Shown one piece after another: positions 33,930 to 44,522 of a stretch of 64,000 bases of DNA. How positions within the stretch are numbered: position 1 is the stretch's first letter; each line of letters begins with the position of its first letter. The notes under the pieces were generated by a model, which had not been told where the DNA came from, ran no database searches, and saw nothing but the letters and a program-made list of their open reading frames with translations. The position numbers and the translations under genes were made by a program. This DNA comes from Persicaria tinctoria (taxonomy: Eukaryota; Streptophyta; Magnoliopsida; Caryophyllales; Polygonaceae), in NCBI GenBank assembly GCA_037127255.1, contig JBANSL010000001.1, positions 29,506,501-29,570,500 of the forward strand. The letters are read 5' to 3'.

Positions 33930-34520
33930 CTAACTGTTCTGTACCTCGCCCGTCGAAGGTCCTTCAGTTATGTACTCCAGGAGGGTTATTTGCCAGTCTC
34001 CGAGGATTGATATTCTGAAAACCCCCTGGTGGATTCCTCGGGCATGTTTCTGTTCAATAACCATGCGATCAGTTAATCTCAGGGGAATGGTGGCTCCCAT
34101 TATGGACAAGGTATCGGCGTGTTCATTCTGATCACGAGGAATGGACGAGATGGAGCATTTTCCGAAGGCCGTTGTGATTGCTTGTACGCGTGCCAAATAT
34201 TCAGGTAGCATCCCTGTCTTCACCTCGTATTCTCCTTTAACTTGCCGAGCTACCACTTATGTGTCCTTGAAAATCTGGACTTGTCCAGCCCCGTTGATCA
34301 ATGTTTTCTCAATACCCGCGATTAGAGCTTCATACTTTGCTTCATTGTTGGTAGCTTCAAATAATAGTTGGAATGGTAGATCGGTTATCTCCCCTCTTGG
34401 GCTTGTGATGGTAACCCTGGCTCCACATCCCCCTGCTGATATTGATCCGTCAACGTTAATGACCCAGTCTTCCCCATCGCGATCCTGATGATCTGTAAAG
34501 ACAACTGCCACTACCACGTC
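33930..34520 (-). pseudogene. pol: Second (archaeal-type) RNase H of Tat-lineage element
   Basis: On the minus strand, WVINVDGSISAGGCGARVTI, then FEATNNEAKYEALIAGIEK, followed after a stop by VVARQVKGEYEVKTGMLPEY and IPRDQNEHADTLS. These D...E...D-type motifs in a second RNase H after the usual one are a hallmark of Tat-lineage elements such as Ogre. The frame holds a stop near 34257, where a serine/leucine segment is expected. Confidence 0.85.
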
Positions 34521-35147
34521 AGCCAAAGCCTGAGCCAGGCGGGATTTTCTGGGTTTGAAATGTATGTCAAATTCGGAAAGGTCTACCGCCCATTTGACCA
34601 TTCTTCCTAAAAGCGATGGAAAGTGCAGGATCTGGTGGAGGGGTAAGTCGGAGAGTTCCTCGATGGTGTGAGCCTGAAAGTAAGCCTTCAATCTTCGCGC
34701 GGCAAAAACCACAGATAGAGCCATTTTTCCAATCGGAGTGTATCTGGATTCAGCTGACTGTAAGACCTTGCTAGCAAAATAGATGGGGAGTTTAGATTCC
34801 ATAGTAAGCACCGTGCTGATAGATGTGGATCCGAAACGAGGTATAGCTGCAGGGTTTCATGCTCGTGTGGAAAATGAAAGGTGGGCAAAGTGGCCAGGTA
34901 CTCCTTTATACTTTTGAAGGCTTCATCCAAAGCGGTAGTCCACTCGACCGGACCTTTCTTTTTTTAGTTGCTCAAAGAAAGGCAAGGAGTGATCAGCTAA
35001 TCGCGAGTAGAATCTACTTAAGTAGTTGACTGACCCATTCAACTTCTGAATATCATTCCACGTTCTCGGAGGGGATATATCGATGATGGTCTGCACTTTT
35101 GAGGGATTCACGTCTATTCCTCGATGACTTATCATGAATAAGACCCT
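34521..35147 (-). pseudogene. pol: End of RT and first RNase H of Tat-lineage element, truncated
   Basis: On the minus strand, FMISHRGIDVNPSKVQTIID with TWNDIQKLNGSVNYLSRF is the RT thumb/connection. A frameshift follows near 34925, then LPIYFASKVLQSAESRYTPI and ALSVVFAARRLKAYFQAHTI of the first RNase H. The RT palm with its catalytic aspartates, and everything upstream (gag, protease), is missing. At about 35138-35147 the sequence changes abruptly into an Athila LTR, sharing aataagacc at the join. Confidence 0.85.
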
Positions 35148-36121
35148 TGGGGCTGAGTTTTAGGCATCCAATTTTACGCACAATTTACATTCGAAAGGTA
35201 GGAGTTTTAGAGAGCTTAGACCGAGAGGAGTTGGAGGTTTGCGAGAGCAGTTTTGGCTTCGATCGGTTGTAAGTTTTTATTTGATTTAATGCTAGTTATT
35301 TCCCTAAAATTATTGATGTGGCTTGTCATGATGAAGAGCGAGTAGTCACCAACCTTCTATGGTCGGGGTGAGCCCGACGGTAGCCATGTAAGGTAATGCG
35401 ATAAAGGTACAACTTTTAATGCAATTTCATCTTCTATCCCTGCGAGCATGATTCTTCTGCGACAGCCGAAGGTGATCCTTGTTTGTGTTATTGAAGGCAA
35501 AGTGATCTTAATACAACTTGGATTAATTATGTGGAAAAGGTTAGTAACAATTTGGGTTTATGCGAAAGACTCTATTTTCCTACTTGTTAATAACGAGAGT
35601 TATTTGTTGAAAGGCATTATCTTTTATTACCTTTTGCATGATTCTTATATAGTTATCGTTGTGGCGTTGTAACCCCAATTCTGGAAGTCTTTTATAATAT
35701 TGAATTCAATCCCACCGATTCTGTCTATATTTATTTCTTTATTCATTCACAAAGGTTCCGTTTTTATTCTACATACTACTCGATCTCGATGACACTGGTC
35801 GACGTCGAGTAACCTTGTCGATATCGAGTACTCTGTTCTACTCGACTTACTCTATTTTCGCTTCTGTTGCACGGTTTTGCAAGGGCTAGTCGATTGAGTA
35901 TTCGATATCGAGGACTCTACTCGAGATTGAGGACGCTGCTGGTCGATTTCAAGAGGATTTAGGAGATGAGAAGGCGAGCGCTGACACGCTTTCTCGTGGA
36001 TACGATCCTGATTCCCTTCCACTACAACGGGAGGAAGTCTTGTAAATTTATTTACGTGGTTCAGGGAGTTGATTTGAGATTTATATTTTGTATTTTTTCA
36101 TACTCGATTTTCCTCCTAATA
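35147..36121 (+). repeat. 5' LTR of Athila element I (right half only)
   Basis: This matches 54705-55682 and starts just downstream of the TATA box position of the full LTR. It contains clusters of TCGANNTCGA (for example gtcgacgtcgag and gtcgatatcgag at about 35800-35830 and 35890-35950). It ends ctcctaata at the PBS. Confidence 0.9.
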
Positions 36122-36126
36122 AATTT

Positions 36127-36144
36127 TGGCGCCGTTGCCGGGGA
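36127..36144 (+). promoter_or_regulatory. Primer-binding site of Athila element I
   Basis: TGGCGCCGTTGCCGGGGA is the sequence typically found directly after the 5' LTR of Athila and Tat elements. Confidence 0.92.
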
Positions 36145-36205
36145 AGCAATCAATTGCGCCCTTTTTAGTTCCTTTTTACTCTTTTTTTTTTTGTTTTTCA
36201 GGTGC

Positions 36206-37015
36206 ATGCGAAGAACTAATCGCACACCTATCGATCCAATTCTCGAACTTGAACGCTTTTTCAACCTTCAACAAAGGCTAAGGAGGAGACTGATGTTGGC
36301 AACTAATAACGAGAACGAGGTCGAGCTCACACCTGCGCATGAGCTTGAACAACTCCAACTATGGGTTGAGGAATTCACCACAAGAGAAGCAGAGTAAGCT
36401 CAACGAGAGGCCGAATATCAACAGAATCAGCAAAGGTGGGAAGCAAGGGTGGATCGTGAAGTTAACGCCAGAAGGGAACTTGAGGAGAAAATTCAGCACG
36501 TCCCAGCAAATGCAAAGGAGTATCTGCATCCTACTCTAAAAGGTCCAGAATCAGTGATCGTTCTTCCCCTAGTTAATTATCAAATTCGTCTTTATTTTAT
36601 TACTGAAATTAAAAGGAATCAATTTAGGGGGAAACCCAATGAATGTCATTTAGAGCACGTCACCACTTTTCTAGATTTATGTGAAGCTATTGGAGATAAT
36701 GCTAATCAAGACTATTTAAAACAAAAGGCTTTTCGTTAATGCCTTGCAGGAGTAGCATCACAGTGGCTTGAGAGTTTGCTTGCACGATCAATTCGCTCAT
36801 GGAACAAGCTAAGGGATTTGTTTCCTAACAAGTTCTTTCCTCCTGCCAAAACAGCTATGCTCAGTCAACAAATCATGGCTTTCAGACAAAAGCCATGAGA
36901 ACCACTAGCACAGGTCTGGGAGCGCTACAAAAGGCTTCTGAAATTCTGTCCGACGCATGGACAACCACTCTATGTCATCCAGGAGATCATCTTCAACTGC
37001 CTGGATGTACAAACT
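36206..37015 (+). pseudogene. gag: gag of Athila element I, first part
   Basis: From ATG 36206 (MRRTNRTPIDP, matching the MRRTSLPPEF start of element II). The capsid homology includes NYQIRLYFITEIKRNQFRGK, PNECHLEHVTTFLDLCEA, ASQWLESLLARSIRSWNKL, FFPPAKTAMLSQQIMAFRQK and EPLAQVWERYKRLLKFCPTH. Stops occur after TREAE (36396), after QKAFR (36737) and as TGA within QKP*EPL near 36897. At 37015 the frame is cut by a solo LTR and resumes at 40988. Confidence 0.88.
37011..37015. repeat. Target-site duplication of solo LTR, left copy (aaact)
   Basis: AAACT precedes the LTR and CAACT follows it at 40988-40992. One base differs, which is consistent with a mutated 5-bp duplication. The gag sequence reads through when one copy is removed. 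Confidence 0.8.
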
Positions 37016-38085
37016 TGTAAAGGCTCGATATTTTAAAAATATTATTTTATGAATTTTGACTTAATTTTAATATTAAAATAATGAGATTTCCGAAAATTTT
37101 AAAAGTCTCCATTCTCGATCAAAAAGATTTTATCTTATTCAGGCATATATTTTGGATTTCAAATTAAGAATGAATTATTGGTGGGAAGGATTCGGGGAGT
37201 ATGACAACCTTGATAACGTTTTTAATTGGAATAAATTTGTTGTTTGATGTGGTGAGATTTCTACAACTTAAAAATAGCAGACGGATTTTGTAGTTTCCAC
37301 CTAACTTAAGCTAACCCTAGAGGACTCGTATATATACCCTTATCCCCAAGACAGCCGCCCCAAAACAACTCCTCTCTCTCTCTCCTTCTATTTGCATCTG
37401 GAGAAGGAAAATACACTATCAATCTTCTCCTCTTTTCTTCTAAAGAGTTGCCCGACCTCTGTTCCTTCTAAATTTTGGATTTGAGCACTTCTTCTTCTCA
37501 CTGTCTTGCTCTCCGACCTCCCTATGCTTCCTCTTTTCCTTGCCCTCAACTTCCCATGGTGCCCTCTCGCTCGTCCGGTGGGAGCAGGCAGCTCGGCCGT
37601 AGTCTCTCCCTTGCCCGTTCTCTCGTCTTGTGCCACCGTCGACATGGCATCCAATGCTAGCAACCACCAGAATGCTCCTCATCACTAAGGCTCCAGGTAA
37701 TGCAAAAGATGAGAACCCCGGAGCCGGAGTTGTTCAACGCAGCCAGAGAAGAGCCCCCACTGCCACCCTTCCCTCTCGGAGCCCAATGTGTTCATGGAAC
37801 CAACGCCGAGCCTCAGAGCCAGCCTATTGCGCCGCTCCACTCCTTCCTTGATGTTGATGAACCCCATCCTTTATCCCCATCTCTGCTCGTGCTTAGATCA
37901 GTCGGATAGGGTGCCCGAAGCTGCTGCGATCCTGAGCGCTTGTCCTAAGCTCATACCCCCATGCCTCACGCCTTGGACCTGGGATAGGGGAGTGATTGGA
38001 TGATTATCTGAGTGGCTTGTTTGCTGGCTAATAGGATGTCAAGACTCTAGGTAAGTATCCTACGGGACTTACTCAGCAACCTGGA

Positions 38086-38090
38086 CCTCC
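38086..38090. repeat. Target-site duplication of inner solo LTR, left copy (cctcc)
   Basis: CCTCC recurs at 39967-39971. The host LTR text (acctcctg...cctgatgtg) is continuous when the insert and one copy are removed. Confidence 0.85.
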
Positions 38091-39966
38091 TGATGTCCAT
38101 GTTTTGTGCCATGTTTTATATTTACTTTAATATCGATTTCTGCATGCAGTTCATACATTTGGGCTAGAATAGCACATAATCTATGTAGTTTATGCTTATT
38201 TTCCAAATTATGGAATCTACACCAGTTTATGTTTAATTTCGCAGAAATTGAGGCAATCTACAATAGTTTAGTGAAAGGACGAAAAGTTCGAAGTCAACTA
38301 CAGAAAGTCCGAGGTCAAGGAGCTGCGGAACCAGGACAACTCGAGTTGGAAGCAAGAAAATCGAGTCAAAACACACAAGTCGATATCGAGTACTGCATGT
38401 CGATATCGAGTAAAGTTAGCCGATTTCCACAAAGAAGAGCCAGATCTAGTGAAGAGAACAGATTTGGTCGATATTGACCTAGCCTAGTCGATATCTAGTT
38501 CTCCATACCTAGTCAATATCCTGGAAATCGAGTCAAGCAGCTGAGGAAGGAAAGACGTAGGTCGATATCGAGTACCATAACTCGATATCGAGTACAATCG
38601 AGTCGATTTGTCTTCTGGTGGTCGGAATCGAGTTGCTGAAGAAGAAGCTGAGAGACACAGGTCGATATCGACTGGCCTTAGTCGATATCGAGTGACACCC
38701 CAGTGGTCGATTTCGAGCTAGTCCGAGTGTTGTTAAGGTTCTATCCCGAATCCGATGGAGATATTTTCGAGGGAAGATTTCCAACACATGAAGATTTAGA
38801 TCTTTTTATCTTTTTATTTATCCTAAGGGTTGAACAATTAATTACCCTAGGATTTATCTAGTTTTATCTAGTTTACATATATTTATTTCCTAAGTAGAAT
38901 TATATCTTCTATTTTAGATAGAGATATAGATAGAAATTTCTTCCTTGATTAGCAAGGATTGGAAGCCTATAAATAAAGAACATGGGTCTAGTTTTTATTC
39001 ATTCAATTTCAGAAGGAGAAAAGTAAGTAGAGAGTAGAGAAAGAGAGAGAGGCCGAGTGGAGCAAGGAGCGAGAAAGCTATATGGCTTTGTTCGGTTTGT
39101 ACTTTCTTCAGTTTGGTTTAATGCAAGTTATTTCTTTTCAATCAATGATGTCTGCGATTGCAATGAAGAGCGAGTAGTCCACCGACTTCTAGGGTTGGGG
39201 CGAGCCCAACGATAGCCATGCATGTTTGAGATAAAGATCCGACCTTTGTTATGTTTTGAGCATCTACTACCTTTTATGTGTTTATTACCTATTTAATAGA
39301 GATCCATGCTAACAACTTGGATTATAAACATAAAATCGGTAGATACAATTAGGGTTTCTTGAAAGAGTTGTCTAATAGTTGGAAAAAACAAAAGCTTAAT
39401 CCTTCGATGCGATTTGCATAATTATCGTTATTTATCTTGCCTCGTGCATGTTTGGTTATCGTTGTCGAAACCCCGATCTTGGAAGTTTTCTTTTACATAA
39501 GTTTATTTCCGAGTCCGAAAAGCTTTGTTCTTTATTTACGTTACTGCATTCTACTCAATATTGACCTCCTACAGGTCAATATCGACTTCTAATTCTCAAT
39601 CCCGAAAGATCGCTGCTCGTTTGTGTCTCTACAGGTTTAGTCAATTTCGATGAAGAACAAGTCGAGATCGAGGACATCCAGTCGATATCGAGTACCCCAA
39701 GCCAAAATCGACTACCTTCTGCAAGCTGCCCAAAATCCACTTGATTAGGTTGATATCGACTACCACCAGTCGATATCGAGTTTGTCTTCTGAGGTCAAAA
39801 CCGAGTGAGATTTATCTGCTGCCTAGGATCCGCTGACCAGCTTCGTCGAGGATCGATCCTGACTTCCCACTGCTGCATCGGGAGGAAGTCTTGTAATTAT
39901 TTGCGTGGGCACGAATCTGGTTTGATCTATTTTATTATATTTTGAACTCGATTTCCTCCTACAACA
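38091..39966 (+). repeat. Athila-type solo LTR nested inside the Del-type solo LTR
   Basis: This 1,876-bp LTR begins tgatgtcc (aligned gap-free with the tgttgtgagc start of the other Athila LTRs up to gccatgtttta) and ends tcctacaaca. It has a TATAAATAA box at 38968-38976 and many TCGATATCGA decamers between 38340 and 38720 and again between 39550 and 39790. There is no internal sequence. Confidence 0.88.
38968..38976 (+). promoter_or_regulatory. LTR TATA box
   Basis: TATAAATAA lies within the block gcctataaataaag. The box recurs in element II (45596 and 52354) and in the element I 3' LTR (54694), each about 45 bases before the tcattcaattt/catccaatttt sequence. It is the best candidate for the Pol II promoter of these LTRs. 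Confidence 0.7.
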
Positions 39967-40987
39967 CCTCCTGCCTGATGTGTCATATAGTGTGTAGGTG
40001 TTGCATATGCATAAAAGCATGCAATGTAATATCATGCTTAGGATTTGCAATATGAATGAGCATCCCTATTCTTTATACGTTTGAAAAGAGAATGGTCATT
40101 ATCTGTGAGTCCTTAGAGTCATTTCTAGGGTCATTCGGGCATTCGTGTTTCATATCGTTTTGGTCCTAGTCGAGTCTTACATGTGATCTGGCTGCGGCGG
40201 CGATCGAGCGTCCTACTAGGGCTTCTTCGGAGTGAGGAACGGACATATAGGATGTGACACCGACTGAGCGTTCTACTTGGGCTGCTTCGGAGCGAGGTAC
40301 GGACGTATATGCCCTGGAGTGGGCACATATCAGGGGATATGTCACTAGGCACTCTTTGGGCGCCTTTACTGTATTTCCACACTTATATTTATATCCCGAT
40401 AAGTATGCTTGTGTGATTTAAATCTTGTACTACATTAGATCATCCTTTATTTAGGTATAGACATGTTATATGGCCTCAGCACGATCAGAGGACCCGCAGG
40501 CGATTACTAAGCCTGACTTTGTGGTTAGTTTCAGGTACCCACCCCCTTTTCTTGCTGATTGCTTCGGCGGGGTTTTCTCATGGGACGAGAGTGTCAAGAA
40601 GATTTCGCATCTATTGCAACTTGGATTTACAAATGTTTTGTATTTACTTTGAGTTAAACTCATTTTGTTCCTTTGTAAGTTTTGACTAATTGAAATAGGA
40701 CATGCTCCCGTGCGAAAGCACAAAATCATGTTTGGATTATTTGAATCTTTTGAGGGTTTGAAATCCAATTTTTCTTGAATTGCATTGCTTATTTCTCAAG
40801 ACTTAACAAGGTTATAGCTTAACATAATCAATATACAACTCGTACTTGGATTGCTAAGATCGGGAAGAGGGGTAAGCCCTCCCTCTAAACGAAACCTGAA
40901 TATTTTTCTATCTTTTTTTCCTTACTAGACTTAGGTGGAGAGTAAGTGTGGAAAAAGATGATTTAGAGAATTATTTGGGATGTTACA

Positions 40988-42255
40988 CAACTAAGGACCG
41001 GATCAACAACTACACCACCTAAAGGTATCTCGAGTGCACCCCACGGTGTGCTTGGGAAACCTTTGAGATGCTCGCAAATTATGACAACACTTATGGAACT
41101 TCTGCGACCTCTGACGAATGGTATAAAAGGCCTGCCCCATCTATGCCTCTATATGTGCCACCTAAGGAGATTGATCCAGACATCAAGGAACAATTCCACA
41201 ACGATCAGATACGTCGTCTTACCAAACAAGTTAAATTCCTTTCTAAAGATAAACCTTGTTTGGAATGTGGGTATGTGAGGCACAATACTACTGCGTGCCC
41301 ACATGCCGACCAAATGTTAGTAGTTGAAACCCACGAAGAGGCACGTTATGCGGGGAGAAACTACTCAGGGCAACATCAGCAACAAAACTGGAGCCACTAT
41401 GGCCACCCCGAGTATCCAAGAGACCCCCCGTCCTACAGAGCTCATGGTCACCCTGACAGGGAAGGTAAGAAAGATGACCTGCAGACTATTCTTGAAGAGA
41501 CGCGGAGGAATCACGCAGACAACAAGCAATCAATCAATTCCATCCACACTCAGCTGCATAGCATCAACTCTAGGCTTGGGGAGACTGATATCTGGCGGAA
41601 ATCAATGGAGACCCAAATTGGTGAATTAACTACATCAATCCCCAAACAATCAGGTACGCTTCCTGGATCCTCTGAACCTAATCCTAAGAATAAATCTACA
41701 AGACAGATAGCCGACATGAACCTAAGGAGTGGGTGTCCGATGCAAACGCCCGAGCAAAACACGGAGTAGAAAGAGGCAGAAAAGTCCTCGACATCGACTA
41801 GTCTACTCGACGTCAACCAGAATCTAGACGAGGACCCTGTGGTCGATGTTGAGCAGAATCCAGAACCTTCCCAGAAGTCGACCACTATTCTCGACGTCGA
41901 CCACCCTCCAGTCGATGTCAACCACCCTTTTGACAATGTCGTCCACACTCCTGCACCTCCGAAGAAGAAAACGCTACCATTCCCAACAAACTCTTTGAAG
42001 GACCCAGTAGAAAAGAAGTTTCAGCGATTCGTGAAGATACTTCAAAGGCTTAATATCACCATCCTCTTCACAAAAGCTCTTCATGAGATGCCGTCATATG
42101 TAAAGTTCCTCAAAGTGATCCTAAGCAAGAAGCTCTTCATGAGATCGCAGAGTAATGCAGCAAGATGGACGTTCCAGAGAAAAGGTGAGATCCAGGTAAG
42201 TTTGCTACAACTATTGGATTTGGTCAATATATATTTAATGCATTATGTGACTTAG
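40988..42255 (+). pseudogene. gag: gag of Athila element I, second part
   Basis: The gag resumes in phase with TKDRINNYTT and reaches an open stretch from 41068 containing APSMPLYVPPKEIDPDIKEQ, the zinc knuckle CLECGYVRHNTTACPH and the conserved DDLQTILEETRRNHADNKQS. From about 41770, after a stop, the coding sequence is full of TCGA decamers (for example ctcgacgtcgac near 41890). The later segment LPFPTNSLKDPVEKKFQRFV and LHEMPSYVKFLKVILSKK matches the gag C-terminal region of element II. Confidence 0.85.
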
Positions 42256-42992
42256 GAGCCAGTGTAAGTATCATGCCTCTATCAATCTAGTCCAAAGTCA
42301 AGATAGGTGTTTTAGAGCTTGTGGATGCCCGACTCTATATGAAAAATAACACAATTTTCATCCCAACAAGTATGGTGGACAATGTGCCAGTACAGGTAGG
42401 TAAGTTCTTTGTCCCTGCTGATTTTTTAGTTATTGATATGGAAGAGGACCCTGCTTGTCCAATCATTCTAGGAAGGCCCTTCTCAGCGATAGTAGATGCC
42501 AACATAAACGTAAGGAAGAGAGTACTCACTTTCAACTTCAGTGACGAGGTAATTGAGTACTCTTTTAATAAAACTGAAAGGCATACAAGTCATATGGAAG
42601 AAGTCAAATATATATCAGCCAGGTACATCACTTGCGGGGAGCCAAAGTTAAGAAATATGACCCTCGAAGAGCTAGAGAAGAGTGATATGGAAGCCTAGGT
42701 GGAGGAAATTATGGATATTTTGAATGAGGAAACAAAGAATCTACTCATCCACCACGGTAAGTCAACATCGACAAACTTTTACTCAGAATCTCTGCCAGGT
42801 CATAAGTATGGGGTCGATGTCGACAAGAAGTACTCGACGTTGAGTACTCTAGTCGATGTCACCCAAAACCAGCAACCTCCATCGAGTACAACACTATCGG
42901 GCAACCCACCAGGAGCCGACAAGTACTCGACATCGAGTACCATACTCGACATCAACCAGTCCTCCATAACTCGACTTCTCTTTCCTCGATGA
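42230..42992 (+). pseudogene. pro: Protease of Athila element I and acidic tail
   Basis: A retropepsin-type aspartic protease: the catalytic segment LCDLGASVSIMPLSI (with TAG after it where element II has tryptophan), then VDNVPVQVGKFFVPADFLVI and CPIILGRPFSAIVDA, the ILGRPF flap-proximal motif. It ends at TAG 42698. The following 97-codon open stretch is rich in D, S and T translated from TCGA decamers. The protease would cleave gag, but this copy is broken. Confidence 0.85.
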
Positions 42993-43162
42993 GCAAGCCA
43001 CCAGACACAGCGTAGTACTCGACATCGAGTACTTTTACTCGATGTTGAGTAGACTCCGAGGTCCCGAATGCCAATTCTGCAAAGGTGAGCCAAGGTAAAG
43101 ATGTATCTTCTCCTATTTCAATCAAAGATTTATCTATACATGGGAGAGGTTGACCTTAGTAT

Positions 43163-43387
43163 GTGCGATTATGCAAGGTTTCCAATGATGATCCTAAGGA
43201 GTATGAAGTAGAAGACAAGGTCTATGTCTCCAAATCCAAGAGTCATTGGTTCCATAACAAATTAAATAACAAGAAGATGGGACCATTCACGGTTCACAAG
43301 ATCCATTCCGGAGGACTACATCTTATGGACAAGAATAGAGTCTTATTTGAGGCCCAAACTACATGGGCGCTGCAGGTACCACCTTGA
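43163..43387 (+). pseudogene. pol: Integrase C-terminal scrap of Athila element I
   Basis: EVEDKVYVSKSKSHWFHNKL then GPFTVHKIHSGGLHLMDK resembles the small barrel domain at the end of gypsy integrases (consensus GDKVLL...GKL...W.GPF.V). It is directly downstream of the protease tail, so about 3 kb of RT, RNase H and integrase core must be missing. Confidence 0.65.
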
Positions 43388-44522
43388 CCTTAAACGGAAG
43401 AAGTCGGCCTAGCGACTATAAAGCCTAGAGCTTGTAACAAAACATATAGTTTTTAGATTTTTAGACATCTTTGTTTTTGGTTTTTGGTTTTGAAACACTG
43501 TTTTTTGAGTTTTGCTATTGTGGATATTATCTGTCTAGCAAAGCTGGCAGGTACTAAAAAGAAGTTGTAGAAGTACTCGACGTCGAGTAGTCTACCCGAT
43601 GTCGACCACCCTTGTCGAGCAAAATGGTCGAGATAAAGGCCATCCTGAGGTTTCAACTTACTCGAGATTGAGTAGTGTAGTCGATGTCGACTACCCTCCT
43701 CGAGATCGACCACTTCTGCAGCACAAACAACACTCGATTCCGACCTTCTGCACATTTGTCTAGTAAGTTCCTTTATTTACCCTTGTTTTTATACAGTGAG
43801 GACACTGTAATGTTTATATATGGGGTAGAGGAAGGGCTTACTTCATGCATATTTGACATTATATGTGCATATTTAAAGTTTATTCTCCGAATTGTTCATA
43901 CATGGTTACTTTGGATATCATTATTCGTTTATATGCCATATGTTGTTTTCCAAAATTCATAAACATCACCCCCATTAAATCTTTTGAATCGTGTCATGGA
44001 AGTTTTATTGAAATCGACGATGCAAAATTGAAGTTGCTTTTGAGATATAGCATGAAATTGCCTAGTAAAGGGAAGCCACAATAAAGTGCATTATTTTCTT
44101 GAAAACCATGAAATGAGGTAAATTTGAAGTTGCTTTTGACATATGCATGATGAGAGGACGGAGGACTTTATATTTTCCATATAATGCTCATATTTTGATA
44201 TACCTAGCCTTACATATGCTTATTTGCATCACAAAAGCCATAATTAAGCCTTATTTCATATTTTGCTCCACATTATCTAAATATTGCCCATTCTTTACCT
44301 TATTTCCTTATCCAGAGATTATGTTGAGAATGAAAGTTACATTATGGAGACTATTATATGGTGTTGGTGTTGTTATTATCATTATTTTGGAGTTTGGCAT
44401 GAAAGTTTCAAAGTTATGGAAAATTTAATGAGTGAAAGAAAATCCGGTCACCTCAGGAGATAAAGGTAGATCGACCCTGCTCGTTGATATGTTAGTTCAG
44501 CGAGATGGGACACCAAGGTGAG
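43388..44522 (+). other. 3' UTR of Athila element I, first part
   Basis: This region is non-coding. It holds a TCGA-decamer cluster at 43570-43740, a perfect hairpin TACAGTG-AGGA-CACTGTA at 43792-43809, and the purine-rich atatggggtagaggaaggg just after it. It is homologous to 49600-50830 of element II. Element II has inserted at 44522. Confidence 0.8.
44518..44522. repeat. Target-site duplication of Athila II (gtgag), left copy
   Basis: GTGAG recurs at 53370-53374 immediately after the right LTR. The 3' UTR of element I is continuous across the join (gacaccaaggtgag, then gagtccgaagc). Confidence 0.95.

Larger units (their letters stand above)
37016..40987 (+). mobile_element. Del/Tekay-type solo LTR inserted in Athila gag
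   Basis: It begins TGTAAAGGCTCG, ends ATGTTACA, and has no internal region on either side. Its sequence resembles the LARD-type LTR, including the gtaagt...acttactca motif, 'acctcctgcctgatgtgtcatatag', and the block 'cctcagc...gatcagaggacccgcaggc' near the end. It is itself split by an Athila-type solo LTR (38091-39966). Without that insert it is about 2.1 kb, shorter than the 3.0-kb LARD LTR. A solo LTR is the usual product of recombination between the two LTRs of a full element. Confidence 0.87.

Noticed and set aside
35147..36121. A separate solo Athila LTR rather than the 5' LTR of element I
   Set aside because: It is followed directly by a PBS and gag, and it matches the LTR at 53894-55682 that follows the same element's 3' UTR.
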